From NCBI GenBank assembly GCA_902496295.1, contig CABVAF010000010.1, positions 1 to 30,973 on the forward strand: a stretch of DNA of 30,973 nt. The letters run 5' to 3'. The stretch comes from an uncultured Clostridium sp. GTDB taxonomy: Bacteria > Bacillota > Clostridia > TANB77 > CAG-508. A model generated the notes under the pieces. It did not search any database. It saw only the letters and a program-made list of their open reading frames with translations, and was not told the DNA's origin. A program made the position numbers and the translations under genes. Each line of letters begins with the position of its first letter. Position 1 is the stretch's first letter. Below are positions 19,501-25,706 of this stretch, piece after piece.

Positions 19501-21007
19501 GTTTAATGTTGTTTTTAAGTAAAATACTTGCCAACTGATTGGCCTTTTCATTTAGTTCTTTATATGTCATATAAATACCTTCAAAAAAAACAGCGTTTTT
19601 TAAAGGTGTTAATCTTACTTGTTCTTCGAATAGAGAAGCAACTGTTTTATTAGATGGATATTCTGTTTTAGTATTATTAAAATCAAACAAAATTTGCTTT
19701 TTTTCTTCAAGTGTTACAATATCTATATCTTTTATCAAAATATTTGGAGTATTTGTAACTTGATTAATAATATGCATAATACGTTTATGAATTGCATTTA
19801 TATCATTTGTATCATACATACATGTTTTGTAATCATAAGAAATATTTAAAGAGTCAGTACCATTTAAGTCGAAAATATGTATATCTATATCATCAGACAT
19901 AGTATCATTAAAAGTCCAATCACTATTATGTGGTATTTCATCCATCTTTTCATCCATTTTAGTTATCTGGTAAGACATTAAAATATTATATAAAGTTGGT
20001 TGGCTTGAGCTTCGTTTTCTTAAATCTTCTATTATATATTGATACGAATATTTTTGATGTCTTAATAGCGCCATACTATCTTTAGAAAGTTTACTTAAAA
20101 AGTCGCTAAAAGAAACCTCTGAATTTACATTAATTCTAAAAGGTAAAGTGTCTATAAACATGCCTGTTGTTTGTTTTTCTATATAATTTGAACGGTTTAA
20201 AATAGGTGTACCAATTACAAAATCATTAGAATTGCAGACTCTACTAATATAAATAGAATATATTGCCATAAAAAAGTTGTATATAGAAATTTTTTGCGAC
20301 TTGCAATAAGATTGAATTTTTGAAAATGAATTTCCGCTAATAGTATGAGTTATTCTATTTGCAGAGATAGAATTGTTATCAGAATTTTTGAGAGTAGGAA
20401 TACTAACTGTATCTGGAACAGTTTCATATACAGTAGACCAATATTCTTTATCTTTTTCAAAACGTGAACTTAATAAATATTCTTGCTCTGATTTACAAAA
20501 ATCTATGTAAGAATATTCTTTTGACTCATATGTTTGCTCTTTTAATAAAGCAGAATAATAATTTATAATTTCATTTACAGTTATACCAAGAGACCAAGAG
20601 TCTGAAATAATATGGTGAGTATTAATAATAAAACCACCATGACCATTTGGTAAACGGAATAGTATAAACTTAAATAAAACCTTGTCAAAATCAAATAAAG
20701 GTAAAGACGCAAAATAATGCTCAAAATCTTTAACAGATTTTTCATCTTTTAAGTCAATAATATCAATATCAAAAGTTGAAAAAGCTTTGATATACTGTTT
20801 AACTTCATTTTTATACATTTTTAAACAAATTCTAAAACTATCATTATTTTTAATAAATAAGTTAATAGCTTGTTTAAATTTTTCAAAGTCAAGTGGCTTT
20901 TTAATAGTTAAAGCACCACAGATGTTATTAATATTTGAGCCTTTGTAATATTGCTCTGTTAGCCAAATAGACTTTTGAGGGTTGGTTAAGTCGTATAAAT
21001 TCTCCAT
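13556..21007 (-). CDS. Two-module non-ribosomal peptide synthetase, C-A-T-C-A-T-reductase
   Basis: 2483 residues from the ATG at 21007 (RBS AAGGGGA); the longer frame overlaps the promoter. Domains: starter condensation (about 5-430; HHIISDS 131-137, final Gly replaced by Ser); adenylation 1 (455-935; A3 YTSGSTGNPKG 605-615); carrier 1 (Ser990 in LGGDS); condensation 2 (HHIINDG 1173-1179); adenylation 2 (A3 at 1641-1651); carrier 2 (Ser2026 in LGADS); and a thioester reductase (2105-2470; GGNGFVG 2112-2118, Tyr2281/Lys2285). By alignment to PheA, the A1 code is D-A-F-W-L-G-G-T-F, typical of valine; the A2 code D-M-V-L-Q-G-G-A-C gives no clear call. There is no epimerase or thioesterase. The layout predicts an N-acyl dipeptide released as an aldehyde. 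A phosphopantetheinyl transferase must be encoded elsewhere. Confidence 0.93.
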   Translation of the reverse strand: MENLYDLTNPQKSIWLTEQYYKGSNINNICGALTIKKPLDFEKFKQAINLFIKNNDSFRICLKMYKNEVKQYIKAFSTFDIDIIDLKDEKSVKDFEHYFASLPLFDFDKVLFKFILFRLPNGHGGFIINTHHIISDSWSLGITVNEIINYYSALLKEQTYESKEYSYIDFCKSEQEYLLSSRFEKDKEYWSTVYETVPDTVSIPTLKNSDNNSISANRITHTISGNSFSKIQSYCKSQKISIYNFFMAIYSIYISRVCNSNDFVIGTPILNRSNYIEKQTTGMFIDTLPFRINVNSEVSFSDFLSKLSKDSMALLRHQKYSYQYIIEDLRKRSSSQPTLYNILMSYQITKMDEKMDEIPHNSDWTFNDTMSDDIDIHIFDLNGTDSLNISYDYKTCMYDTNDINAIHKRIMHIINQVTNTPNILIKDIDIVTLEEKKQILFDFNNTKTEYPSNKTVASLFEEQVRLTPLKNAVFFEGIYMTYKELNEKANQLASILLKNNIKPGDVVSLFMEKSIESIIAILATLKVGAAFLPLDVEYPKERINYILSNSETKIILTTKHFENNIIANIPKILVDLSNLKIYSNSNSKSNPNIIGSPEDMAYIMYTSGSTGNPKGVMVCNRNIVRLVKNTKFIKFENNEHILQTGSIVFDACTFEIWGALLNGFSLYLIPKEKLLDVKYLEKYLIDNKITILWLTASLGNYICDQAPNIFKNVRYLLTGGDVLSVKHIKKMQDANPNLTIINGYGPTENTTFSTCYTIDKNLDRATIPIGYPISNSTCYIVSNTGNLQPVGVPGELWVGGDGVSLGYLHRDDLTKKNFVKNPFAPGRMYKTGDLTRFLPDGRIEFLGRIDNQIKIRGFRVELSEINDKIMEYDGVKQAYTIFRKTDTTSTICTYITVSHNIDIKDLHIFLKSSLPSYMIPAHITILDKFPLNINGKVDKKALPEPTTNHLNKIVPPRNNIDKIIIEELKSLLKCTDISIEDSFFDLGGDSLVAISLSIALSNKLNANVSVKTILNTPIISNLSDVISTEEKDTLVSEHISPVEKSAYYPTSSAQKRIYYACEMAGNYSTSYNVPGGIIFDKCPNLEKLEDAFNKLVKRHSALRTYFDLENGELVQKILDELHISIKLENGKNKTYDELFQEFVQPFDLNKAPLFRVELTTLNNNKSMLLLDIHHIINDGASLNILLDDLCKLYNGKDLKDNEYDYKDYSVWENNQINSDKLHSDEKYWISKWKDKEIPLLNMPSVYPRPTVLTYKGKNSYYKFSPELTANIFKVCKKYNITPFMLLLSAFYAIIYRYSGQEDIIVGSPVFGRDQKELNNIVGMFVNTLPLDIHIDNTMSFVNLCNNVKSNCIDAFSHQTYPFDLMVKNLGIQRDSSRNPLFDVMFVYQNKTQSSFKLSEDITSQLYYPDFHSSKFDMTLEITPLDDYLYLHFEYSTDLFDEDYINRFEVHFEKLVEEALANMDISINAINIITKPEENKLLKTFNDTVVKYDKNKLLISYFEDQVKLNPSKTAVIFNDKEITYEELNKVANKIANYLISRNVKANDVVSILLNRSELLLASIIGVLKSGAAYLLIDGSLPHDRIEYMLNDSKSVLLITNSQVDNFNITNKLLLDNIEPIYNYSDKNPICNSSNEDTFNIIYTSGSTGNPKGVALRRLGIINMILSYKNLLHTDECDTFLSISAVSFDMFIVENFVSLFTGKTVILSNEEEQKIPVYTNNLIKKYNVNFILTTPTRINLLLSSVTDVSDWKSVKVIQVGGEVFTRELYNHIRQYSNAHVYNGYGPSEFTACCCNKEIIDSENVTIGTPFCNTKMYILDNTLSLCPIGIPGEICVVGDGIAKGYLNRPELTDKVFVKSPFDNSKMYKTGDIGKWLPNGEIEYIGRQDFQIKIRGLRVELSEIEKKLQTYPDVKNCSVVYIKDVSEPYIAAFFTSNTEIDISQVRLELSKSLPLYMVPKYFVQLDELPMNNNGKVDKKILQKYKIDTENKETYVKPSNDIEKLFCTIWESLLNTKVGIDNDVFELGADSLLAIKFKTELLTHDIDIPYASIFKYTTVRQLADYYLKNSEEKEISGIDTQDYSIINNVLSNNTIANINKFIPNLLQSKNNNILLLGGNGFVGVHILYEFIQNDTGTAYCIIRDKNGESAESRFINILHFYFGNDLDKFIGNRIKIITGSLTQHHFGLSDKIYKDVIQNTNVVINAAAMVKHYGSSEKFKAINVDLTKTLIDFCIKYNKRLIHTSSISVSGTGSIDRSYAYRTNNDNQFSFAENNLYVGQQLDNLYIKSKFDAEKNILSNIQNGLNAQILRLGNITNRYSDGKFQINARENAFLNRIITFINLGYIPDELSNTLLEFTPVDICAKAIITILQNYVPDFTVFHIYNSNYITMNTLINYFKSALIHIDFINSDLFSQNIKKLLKTGGKKDILSGIINDIDTNYKIQYSSEIPTISEFSKYYLYKFGFTWPEIDETYIKNYIEFMKQQKIL

Positions 21008-21047
21008 AATAATTCCCCTTTTCTCAAAATGACTATAACTATTCACA

Positions 21048-21076
21048 ATTATACAGAAACGTAAAAAAAAAATCAA
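21048..21076 (-). promoter_or_regulatory. SigA-type promoter of the NRPS-histidine kinase operon
   Basis: On the minus strand: TTGATT (21071-21076), 17-bp spacer, TATAAT (21048-21053). The transcript should start near 21041. This excludes the upstream in-frame Met at 21076 as start. Confidence 0.78.
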
Positions 21077-21176
21077 CTACTATAGACTAGAAAAAAAGCA
21101 AAAAATTGTAAATTTAATTTAAAAAAATGTTTAAAATTTACATATTTGTTAAAAATATAATTTAGGAGGAGAAAAT

Positions 21177-22322
21177 ATGGAGAGATACATAAAAAGACAA
21201 AAGAGCAAGAGAATAAAAAAATATTTTTTAGTAGGCTTTATTACTAGTCTAATTCTGATAATTATTTTATTATTATATCAGAACTATTTAAACATAGAGA
21301 TAACGGAAAATGCAAAAATAGACGAATTAAATATAGAAAAAACATCACAAACAGTAAGTTATAGCCATAAAGAAGATGAAAATGTGCAAAACATAATAGA
21401 AAAAACAACCAGTTGTGTAGTTGGAATATCTAAAATAAAAAATACAGGGAGTACTATATTTTTAAATGATGGCGTAAGTGAATTAGGCTTGGGAAGTGGT
21501 GTTATCGTAACAGAAAACGGATATATTTTATCTAATGAGCATGTAACAGGGGAAAAGTATACAAATTGTTATGTTACATTAGAAGATGGAAGAGCATATA
21601 AGGCAAATGTAGTGTGGTCTAATTCAAATTTAGACTTATCAATTTGCAAAATAAATATGACAGGGCTACCTTATGCCACTCTTGGAAGTTCTGAAAATTT
21701 AAAAATAGGGCAAGCTGTATATGCTATAGGGAACCCAATAGGGTTTGAATTTCAAAGGACTGTAACTGCTGGAATCGTAAGTGCAATAAATAGAACTATA
21801 AAATTAGAAGAAAAACAGGGAAATGAAATAAAAACAACATATATGGACGATTTAATACAAACAGATGCAACAATAAACCAAGGAAATAGTGGGGGACCTT
21901 TAATAAATGTAAGTGGAGAAATAGTAGGGATTAACACAGTAAAAATAACGTCAGCAGAGGGAATAGGTTTCGCTGTTCCAATAGATGTAGTAAAGCCAAT
22001 TATAAATAGTTATAAAAACGAAGGGAAATTTGAAGAAGCAACGCTTGGAATATTTGCGTATGATAAGAATATGATTTCGTATATAGACTCATCTATAGAA
22101 ATAGAAAATGGAATATATGTTGCAGAAATAACAAAATATTCTCCAGCAAGCAAAACAAACTTAAGCATTGGAGATATAATTACAAAAATAGATGACAAGG
22201 AACTAAATAAAATGAGTGACTTAAGAAGTTATATTTATTCAAAAAAACCAGGAGAAACTGTTAGTCTAACTGTGTATAGAAAAAATAAGGAATATGCATT
22301 AGAAGTAACTCTTGGAAGCTAG
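21177..22322 (+). CDS. HtrA/DegP-like membrane-anchored serine protease with PDZ domain
   Basis: 381 residues. A short basic N-terminus is followed by one signal-anchor helix (about 16-36), so the catalytic part lies outside the membrane. The trypsin-like domain (about 68-275) has the full triad: H122 in 'LSNEHVTG', D153 in 'SNLDLSI' and S238 in 'GNSGGPL'. One PDZ domain follows (about 285-378; 'YSPASKTNLSIGDIITKID'). HtrA proteases handle misfolded envelope proteins. The gene is divergent from the NRPS across 169 bp, AGGAGG precedes the ATG, and a strong terminator ends it. A link to the NRPS product is only suggested by position. Confidence 0.92.
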   Translation: MERYIKRQKSKRIKKYFLVGFITSLILIIILLLYQNYLNIEITENAKIDELNIEKTSQTVSYSHKEDENVQNIIEKTTSCVVGISKIKNTGSTIFLNDGVSELGLGSGVIVTENGYILSNEHVTGEKYTNCYVTLEDGRAYKANVVWSNSNLDLSICKINMTGLPYATLGSSENLKIGQAVYAIGNPIGFEFQRTVTAGIVSAINRTIKLEEKQGNEIKTTYMDDLIQTDATINQGNSGGPLINVSGEIVGINTVKITSAEGIGFAVPIDVVKPIINSYKNEGKFEEATLGIFAYDKNMISYIDSSIEIENGIYVAEITKYSPASKTNLSIGDIITKIDDKELNKMSDLRSYIYSKKPGETVSLTVYRKNKEYALEVTLGS

Positions 22323-22354
22323 AAAAAAACTCCGTGGTTAGCCGGAGTTTTTTT
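22323..22354 (+). terminator. Rho-independent terminator after the HtrA-like gene
   Basis: AAAAAACTCCG (22324-22334) pairs with CGGAGTTTTTT (22343-22353) around an 8-nt loop, followed by T residues. It may also end the convergent small gene at 22354. Confidence 0.88.
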
Positions 22355-22626
22355 CATATTTTTATTTGTTGTGCGATATCGCCCAGTACAGTGGCAGGGT
22401 TCATCCAATATGCGTTGTTAGTAAGATGGTATTTCATTTTTCCATCACAGGAATAATACTCAATATCAAAGAAAATAGTAGTATCTTTGAGGTTGATATA
22501 ATAATCGTAAAGTGCTTCTGCCAGTTCGTACAGCGTTACTTTTCGCGATGCGGTAACCTTTAGCTTTGCAACCAAAGATCCCTCTATAAAAGATGATTCA
22601 AACACAAAATTATCTTTGCTTGACAT
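22354..22626 (-). CDS. Unknown small protein of atypical base composition
   Basis: 90 residues starting at the ATG at 22626 (AGAGGTG upstream); the longer frame to 22725 runs through the promoter. I do not recognise the family. It looks like a compact soluble alpha/beta protein: 'SLVAKLKVTASRKVTLYELAEALYDYY' then 'TTIFFDIEYYSCDGKMKYHL', ending 'WMNPATVLGDIAQQIKI'. By hand count GC over 22381-22620 is about 37%, clearly above the genes around it, and codons such as GCG, GTA ACC and CTG differ from the neighbours. Recent transfer is plausible. It lies between the HtrA gene and the prophage, with its own strong promoter. Confidence 0.7.
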   Translation of the reverse strand: MSSKDNFVFESSFIEGSLVAKLKVTASRKVTLYELAEALYDYYINLKDTTIFFDIEYYSCDGKMKYHLTNNAYWMNPATVLGDIAQQIKI

Positions 22627-22636
22627 TCTGATACAC

Positions 22637-22706
22637 CTCTTTTTAGAGTGGTTGCTAACCCAACCAAATATACATATATTATAGCACGTTTTTATGTATC
22701 TCTCAA
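22637..22706 (-). promoter_or_regulatory. Promoter and RBS-sequestering hairpins of the small gene
   Basis: Minus strand TTGAGA (22701-22706), 17-bp spacer, TATAAT preceded by GTGC (22678-22683). The leader holds GGTTG/CAACC (22650-22665) and a CTCT-AAAA-AGAG stem (22637-22648), whose right arm is part of the AGAGGTG ribosome binding site. Confidence 0.6.
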
Positions 22707-23031
22707 CTACAAAGCATTTTAACAAAAAAAGTAATTTTATTCTTGAAACTAAATATTACAAAAAAGTAATGTTATAGCAAAAATTTTGAAAAATATATGT
22801 AAAAATTAAAAAAGAAAAATGAAGGAATGCAAATATTTAAGTTATAATAAACTAAGTCGGAAAAAAGTCGGGAAGAACAAAAAAATAAGAGAGGGTAAGA
22901 ATGAAACTTTCTTACTCTCTCAATTGTTTTGGTGAGCCAGACCAAAGAAAGAAGTCTCAAAGTACTTAAAAATCAAGCATTTGAGACTTATTTCTTTATA
23001 AAAGTAATGCAATAGTAATGCAATAAATTTT
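22684..23031. other. Intergenic prophage-end region (likely att/terminator region)
   Basis: No gene is seen. It holds a 12-bp stem (22889-22900 with 22910-22921), an 18-bp stem with one mismatch (22944-22961 with 22981-22998), and a tandem 11-bp repeat AGTAATGCAAT (23004-23014, 23015-23025) just beyond the integrase stop. A phage attachment site would be expected here. No tRNA gene is present, and the core cannot be defined from one end. Confidence 0.45.
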
Positions 23032-24190
23032 TTATTTGATTTTTCGCATTTCTTGTTCTAAAAAATCAGGAGTTAAAGTTGTATATACATCATCTGTTAT
23101 AGAACTTCCTTCTACATGGCCTACAAGATATTGAATTGCTTTCATGTCCATTCCAGCCTTTCTCATATTTGTTATGCCAGTATGCCTTAATTTATGAGTA
23201 TTTAGAGAACCGTTAGTAATTTTATATTTTTTATTTACTCTATTCAACCATGAATTTATCTCTTTATAAGAAACAAAACTGTTATTTTCATAATCCCAAA
23301 ATAATAAACCATATATATTCGAGATACCTTTTTTTATCTGCTCATCTATAATTTATTCTAATTCTTGAGTTATAGGAATTTTTCTTTTTCCCCTGTCAAT
23401 TCCAGTCCTTTTATTATATGTCTTTGTATGTTTGCCTAAAATTACTTTTCCATTTTCATCTTTAGTAAGAGTATTATCAATAGTCATTTTTCTACTTTTT
23501 AAATCAATATTAAATATGGACCTAGCAAGAGTTTCTCCTATACGCATAGCAGTTAGGAGTTGCATTTTGACAATATTACGATATTTATGATTTCTTTCAT
23601 TATTATCTAAAATTTTATTTAATTTTTTTAACTCTACTTCATTTAATGCGTCAACTTTTTTATGTTCCTTTTCAGAAATTGGTTTTGTAAGTGTTTCATT
23701 TTCCATAATATTATAGGATAATTTATGTCTAGAATAAGCTATTTTAAATCCTTTTTTTAGTAAAATCCACATTTTATCTATTGTACTTTGACTAAAACTT
23801 CTCATATTTATTTTTTCTTTTTCTATATCTTCTATACTTATTTTTTGAATAGATTTATATATAAAATTATAACAGGTTTTTTCTACTTCACTTAAAGTCT
23901 CTATGTCTCTTAAGTAGCTTGCTTGTGAAGTTATACCATCTAAAAATTTTTGTTCAATATGATTTTTTAATATTTCATATAAAGTTTCATTAGTTTTCTC
24001 AATATATGTGCCGTTATTAATACTAGCTAATATATTGTTAAATCTTTTTTTAAAATCTCCTATTTTCTCATTTTTCTTTTGATAAACAGAATGTCTTTTA
24101 TAATCAATCATATATTGAGCAATGTATAGCCCTGTTTTATTAGATTTATATATTGTACCGTTCTCCATTTCCTTTTACTTTTTTTCCCAT
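23032..24190 (-). pseudogene. int: Prophage tyrosine recombinase (integrase), interrupted by a +1 frame break at CGG and an in-frame TAA
   Basis: Read from the ATG at 24190 (RBS AAAGGAG), codons 1-10 give MGKKVKGNGE, then CGG (24160-24158). Skipping its C joins directly to 'GTIYKSNKTGLYIAQY', the normal integrase opening. The rest is a phage integrase: SAM-like core-binding domain (about 65-160), catalytic Arg216 (TAMRIGE), HKLRH (332-336), His358 and nucleophile Tyr369, for 385 residues in all. A second lesion is an in-frame TAA at 23355-23353 (codon 279), between Arg216 and the HxLRH box; both sides stay in one frame ('ITQELE' stop 'IIDEQIKKG'). Without recoding, the protein would be inactive. 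It would integrate and excise the prophage. Confidence 0.85.
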
Positions 24191-24192
24191 AT

Positions 24193-24238
24193 AAAAATCT
24201 CCTTTCAAATATACACAAATACTTGAAAAGAGATTTTT
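24193..24238. promoter_or_regulatory. Strong hairpin in the integrase leader
   Basis: AAAAATCTCCTTTCAA (24193-24208) pairs with TTGAAAAGAGATTTTT (24223-24238): 16 bp with one G-U. Its proximal arm contains the AAAGGAG ribosome binding site used by the integrase start at 24190, so translation may be repressed by the structure. Confidence 0.6.
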
Positions 24239-24293
24239 ATTATGTTATATTAATAGTGTAATCTCTTTTCGAGGTTATTTGTGGGAAAATAAA

Positions 24294-24309
24294 TGTATCA
24301 GGTTGTGGT
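24294..24309 (-). repeat. 16-bp repeat copy A (inverted with respect to 25951-25966)
   Basis: TGTATCAGGTTGTGGT here is the exact reverse complement of ACCACAACCTGATACA at 25951-25966. The two copies bracket the lysogeny-control module. Both lie in the non-coding leader of a phage transcript (integrase side, early side). They may be a protein-binding site. Confidence 0.6.
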
Positions 24310-24391
24310 GATTTGAGTACATCTATTTTCCTTCTTTTTTTATTTATATTAAACTAATATGCCGAATTTATCAGTATAGAAGTTAATACAA

Positions 24392-24994
24392 TCATTCATA
24401 TAATTGCCAGCTTTTTTTATGTATAATTCTACTTATAGTACTTGTAGAAACACCATATGTTAAAGCTATTTGTTTTATCAGCATTTCTTGATTCTTATAA
24501 ATCCTTTTTATTTCTATAACATCTTTTTCTTTTAGTTTTGCATTATGATGATGTTCTCCACCATACAAATGATGCTTTTTACAATATTCATGTGCAATTT
24601 TCATATTATTTTTTACAGCTATTCTATGTTTTGCATTATCAATTAATCCATTTGATAGTGCGTGACTTGTATTTTGACTATGAGTGCACCACTCAAGATT
24701 AGATATAGTGTTATTAGTCTTATTACCATCAATATGGTTTACACAAGGTAAATTATTAGGGTTGGATATAAATGTTTCTGCTACTAATCTGTGAACTCTT
24801 TTATATTTCCTTTTGTTATTTTTGCATAAACATGTAGTTCTATATCCAAGGTTATCAATTTTATTTACGCTTATTATTCTTTCTTGAGGTTTATTTGTTA
24901 CATTATTTATAAATCTAATTCTTTTAATTCTTCCTAAGTTGCTAACTTGATATAAACCTTCATATTTTTTTATGTCTTTCCATATTTCTTCCAT
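24392..24994 (-). CDS. NUMOD4/HNH homing-type endonuclease
   Basis: 200 residues. The NUMOD4 motif is at the N-terminus ('EEIWKDIKKYEGLYQVSNLGRIKR', residues 2-25). An HNH_3 nuclease core follows: 'VHRLVAETFI', 'VNHIDGNKTNNTISNLEWCTHSQN' (about 84-108). A C-terminal HTH ends the protein ('IALTYGVSTSTISRIIHKK'). Such free-standing endonucleases are mobile and nick or cut DNA at phage loci. GGAGGTG precedes the ATG. It sits directly on the broken 3' end of an immA-like gene, suggesting it invaded the repressor-immA-integrase region. No intron or intein is seen around it. Confidence 0.88.
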   Translation of the reverse strand: MEEIWKDIKKYEGLYQVSNLGRIKRIRFINNVTNKPQERIISVNKIDNLGYRTTCLCKNNKRKYKRVHRLVAETFISNPNNLPCVNHIDGNKTNNTISNLEWCTHSQNTSHALSNGLIDNAKHRIAVKNNMKIAHEYCKKHHLYGGEHHHNAKLKEKDVIEIKRIYKNQEMLIKQIALTYGVSTSTISRIIHKKSWQLYE

Positions 24995-25033
24995 TAGTTA
25001 GCACCTCCTAAAAACTCATTTATTAGTAATGTA

Positions 25034-25156
25034 CTATAATCCAATATAATAATCATTGTCTAATTCAAATATTCTTGCTTTTGCGTTAGTCCAGCTGTAA
25101 TTTTCTATATCTATTTTTTCTTTATCTGCTATTTTATATAAACTTAAAGTATTCAT
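25034..25156 (-). pseudogene. N-terminal remnant of an ImmA/IrrE-type metallopeptidase gene
   Basis: A 40-residue frame starting at the ATG at 25156, 14 bp after the repressor stop codon: 'MNTLSLYKIADKEKI', 'YSWTNAKARIFEL', ending 'YYIGL'. Its opening resembles the ImmA (DUF955/IrrE) proteins that normally follow CI-like repressors and cleave them. After TAG, another frame continues 'DYSTLLINE', as expected for ImmA; loss of one GATTA repeat unit (5 bp) would explain the break. The zinc-binding HExxH part is absent, and the HNH gene begins where it should be. The match is weak in length, so this is an inference. Confidence 0.5.
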
Positions 25157-25170
25157 GTTTGAATATCCTC

Positions 25171-25536
25171 TTATTTATTATTATTTTTCTTCTTTTGTTT
25201 TATAAATTCTATAAATCTATTTATTTCTTCTATATCTTCTTCATCTAAATCTTTCGTGTCTACTCCTCCATAAGAAGCAAAGCGAAAATCACTAGAAGAC
25301 TCCTCATTTACTTCTTTTTCCATAGGCACATCATAACCCATAAGCCATACTTCATTAACATTTAAAGCATCCGCTAATAGAGTTAATTTTTTTTGTCTGG
25401 CAATTGCATTATTAGAAAGATATTTACTTATTAGACTTTCACTTATGCCAGTTTTTTCATGTAGTTCTACTGGTTTTATATTTCTAACTAACAAAGCCTT
25501 TTCTAGTCTTTTTTGAAATGTATCTACTGGTTTCAT
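25171..25536 (-). CDS. CI/ImmR-like prophage repressor (XRE family)
   Basis: 121 residues from the ATG at 25536 (GGAGG five nucleotides upstream); the longer frame overlaps the -10 box. The N-terminal HTH (about 4-62) reads 'FQKRLEKALLVRNIKPVELHEKTGISESLISKYLSNNAI', followed by 'LTLLADALNVNEVWLMGYDVPM'. The C-terminal tail is acidic and short ('EDIEEINRFIEFIKQKKK'), lacking a LexA-type peptidase domain. Repressors of this size are removed by an ImmA protease rather than by RecA self-cleavage. It is divergent from the DUF739 gene, with 17-bp palindromes between. It should hold the early promoter silent. Confidence 0.85.
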   Translation of the reverse strand: MKPVDTFQKRLEKALLVRNIKPVELHEKTGISESLISKYLSNNAIARQKKLTLLADALNVNEVWLMGYDVPMEKEVNEESSSDFRFASYGGVDTKDLDEEDIEEINRFIEFIKQKKKNNNK

Positions 25537-25554
25537 AATTTCCTCCATACACAT

Positions 25555-25583
25555 ATTATAAAGAAAAGTTTAATAAAAATCAA
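25555..25583 (-). promoter_or_regulatory. Promoter of the prophage repressor
   Basis: Minus strand TTGATT (25578-25583), 17-bp spacer, TATAAT (25555-25560). The -35 box overlaps a half-site CTTGA of the operators. Confidence 0.7.
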
Positions 25584-25609
25584 GTTTTTTTAAAAAAAGA
25601 TGAAAAAAA

Positions 25610-25687
25610 CTTGAAAAAAATTCAAGAAATATATTGACAAAAAAATAAAGATAATATAAGATATAGAAAACTTGAATTAAATTCAAG
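25610..25687 (+). promoter_or_regulatory. Early promoter flanked by operators O1 and O2
   Basis: TTGACA (25634-25639), 17 bp, TAAGAT (25657-25662). O1 is CTTGAAAAAAATTCAAG (25610-25626), just before the -35. O2 is CTTGAATTAAATTCAAG (25671-25687), at the start of the transcript. Both are 17-bp palindromes, the probable targets of the repressor and the Cro-like protein. Confidence 0.72.
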
Positions 25688-25706
25688 AAGAAAAGAGGTG
25701 TTAAAA

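Noticed and set aside
21008..21076. Upstream Met extending the NRPS by 23 residues
   Set aside because: The extension overlaps the -10 and -35 boxes; the ATG at 21007 has AAGGGGA and matches the usual N-terminus of starter condensation domains.
21156..21161. TATAAT as the -10 box of the HtrA-like gene
   Set aside because: Transcription from it would begin at or after the AGGAGG (21164-21169), so the RBS would be lost; no -35 at the right distance.
22627..23031. tRNA gene as the prophage integration target
   Set aside because: No cloverleaf, TTC-arm or CCA-type end could be recognised in this stretch.
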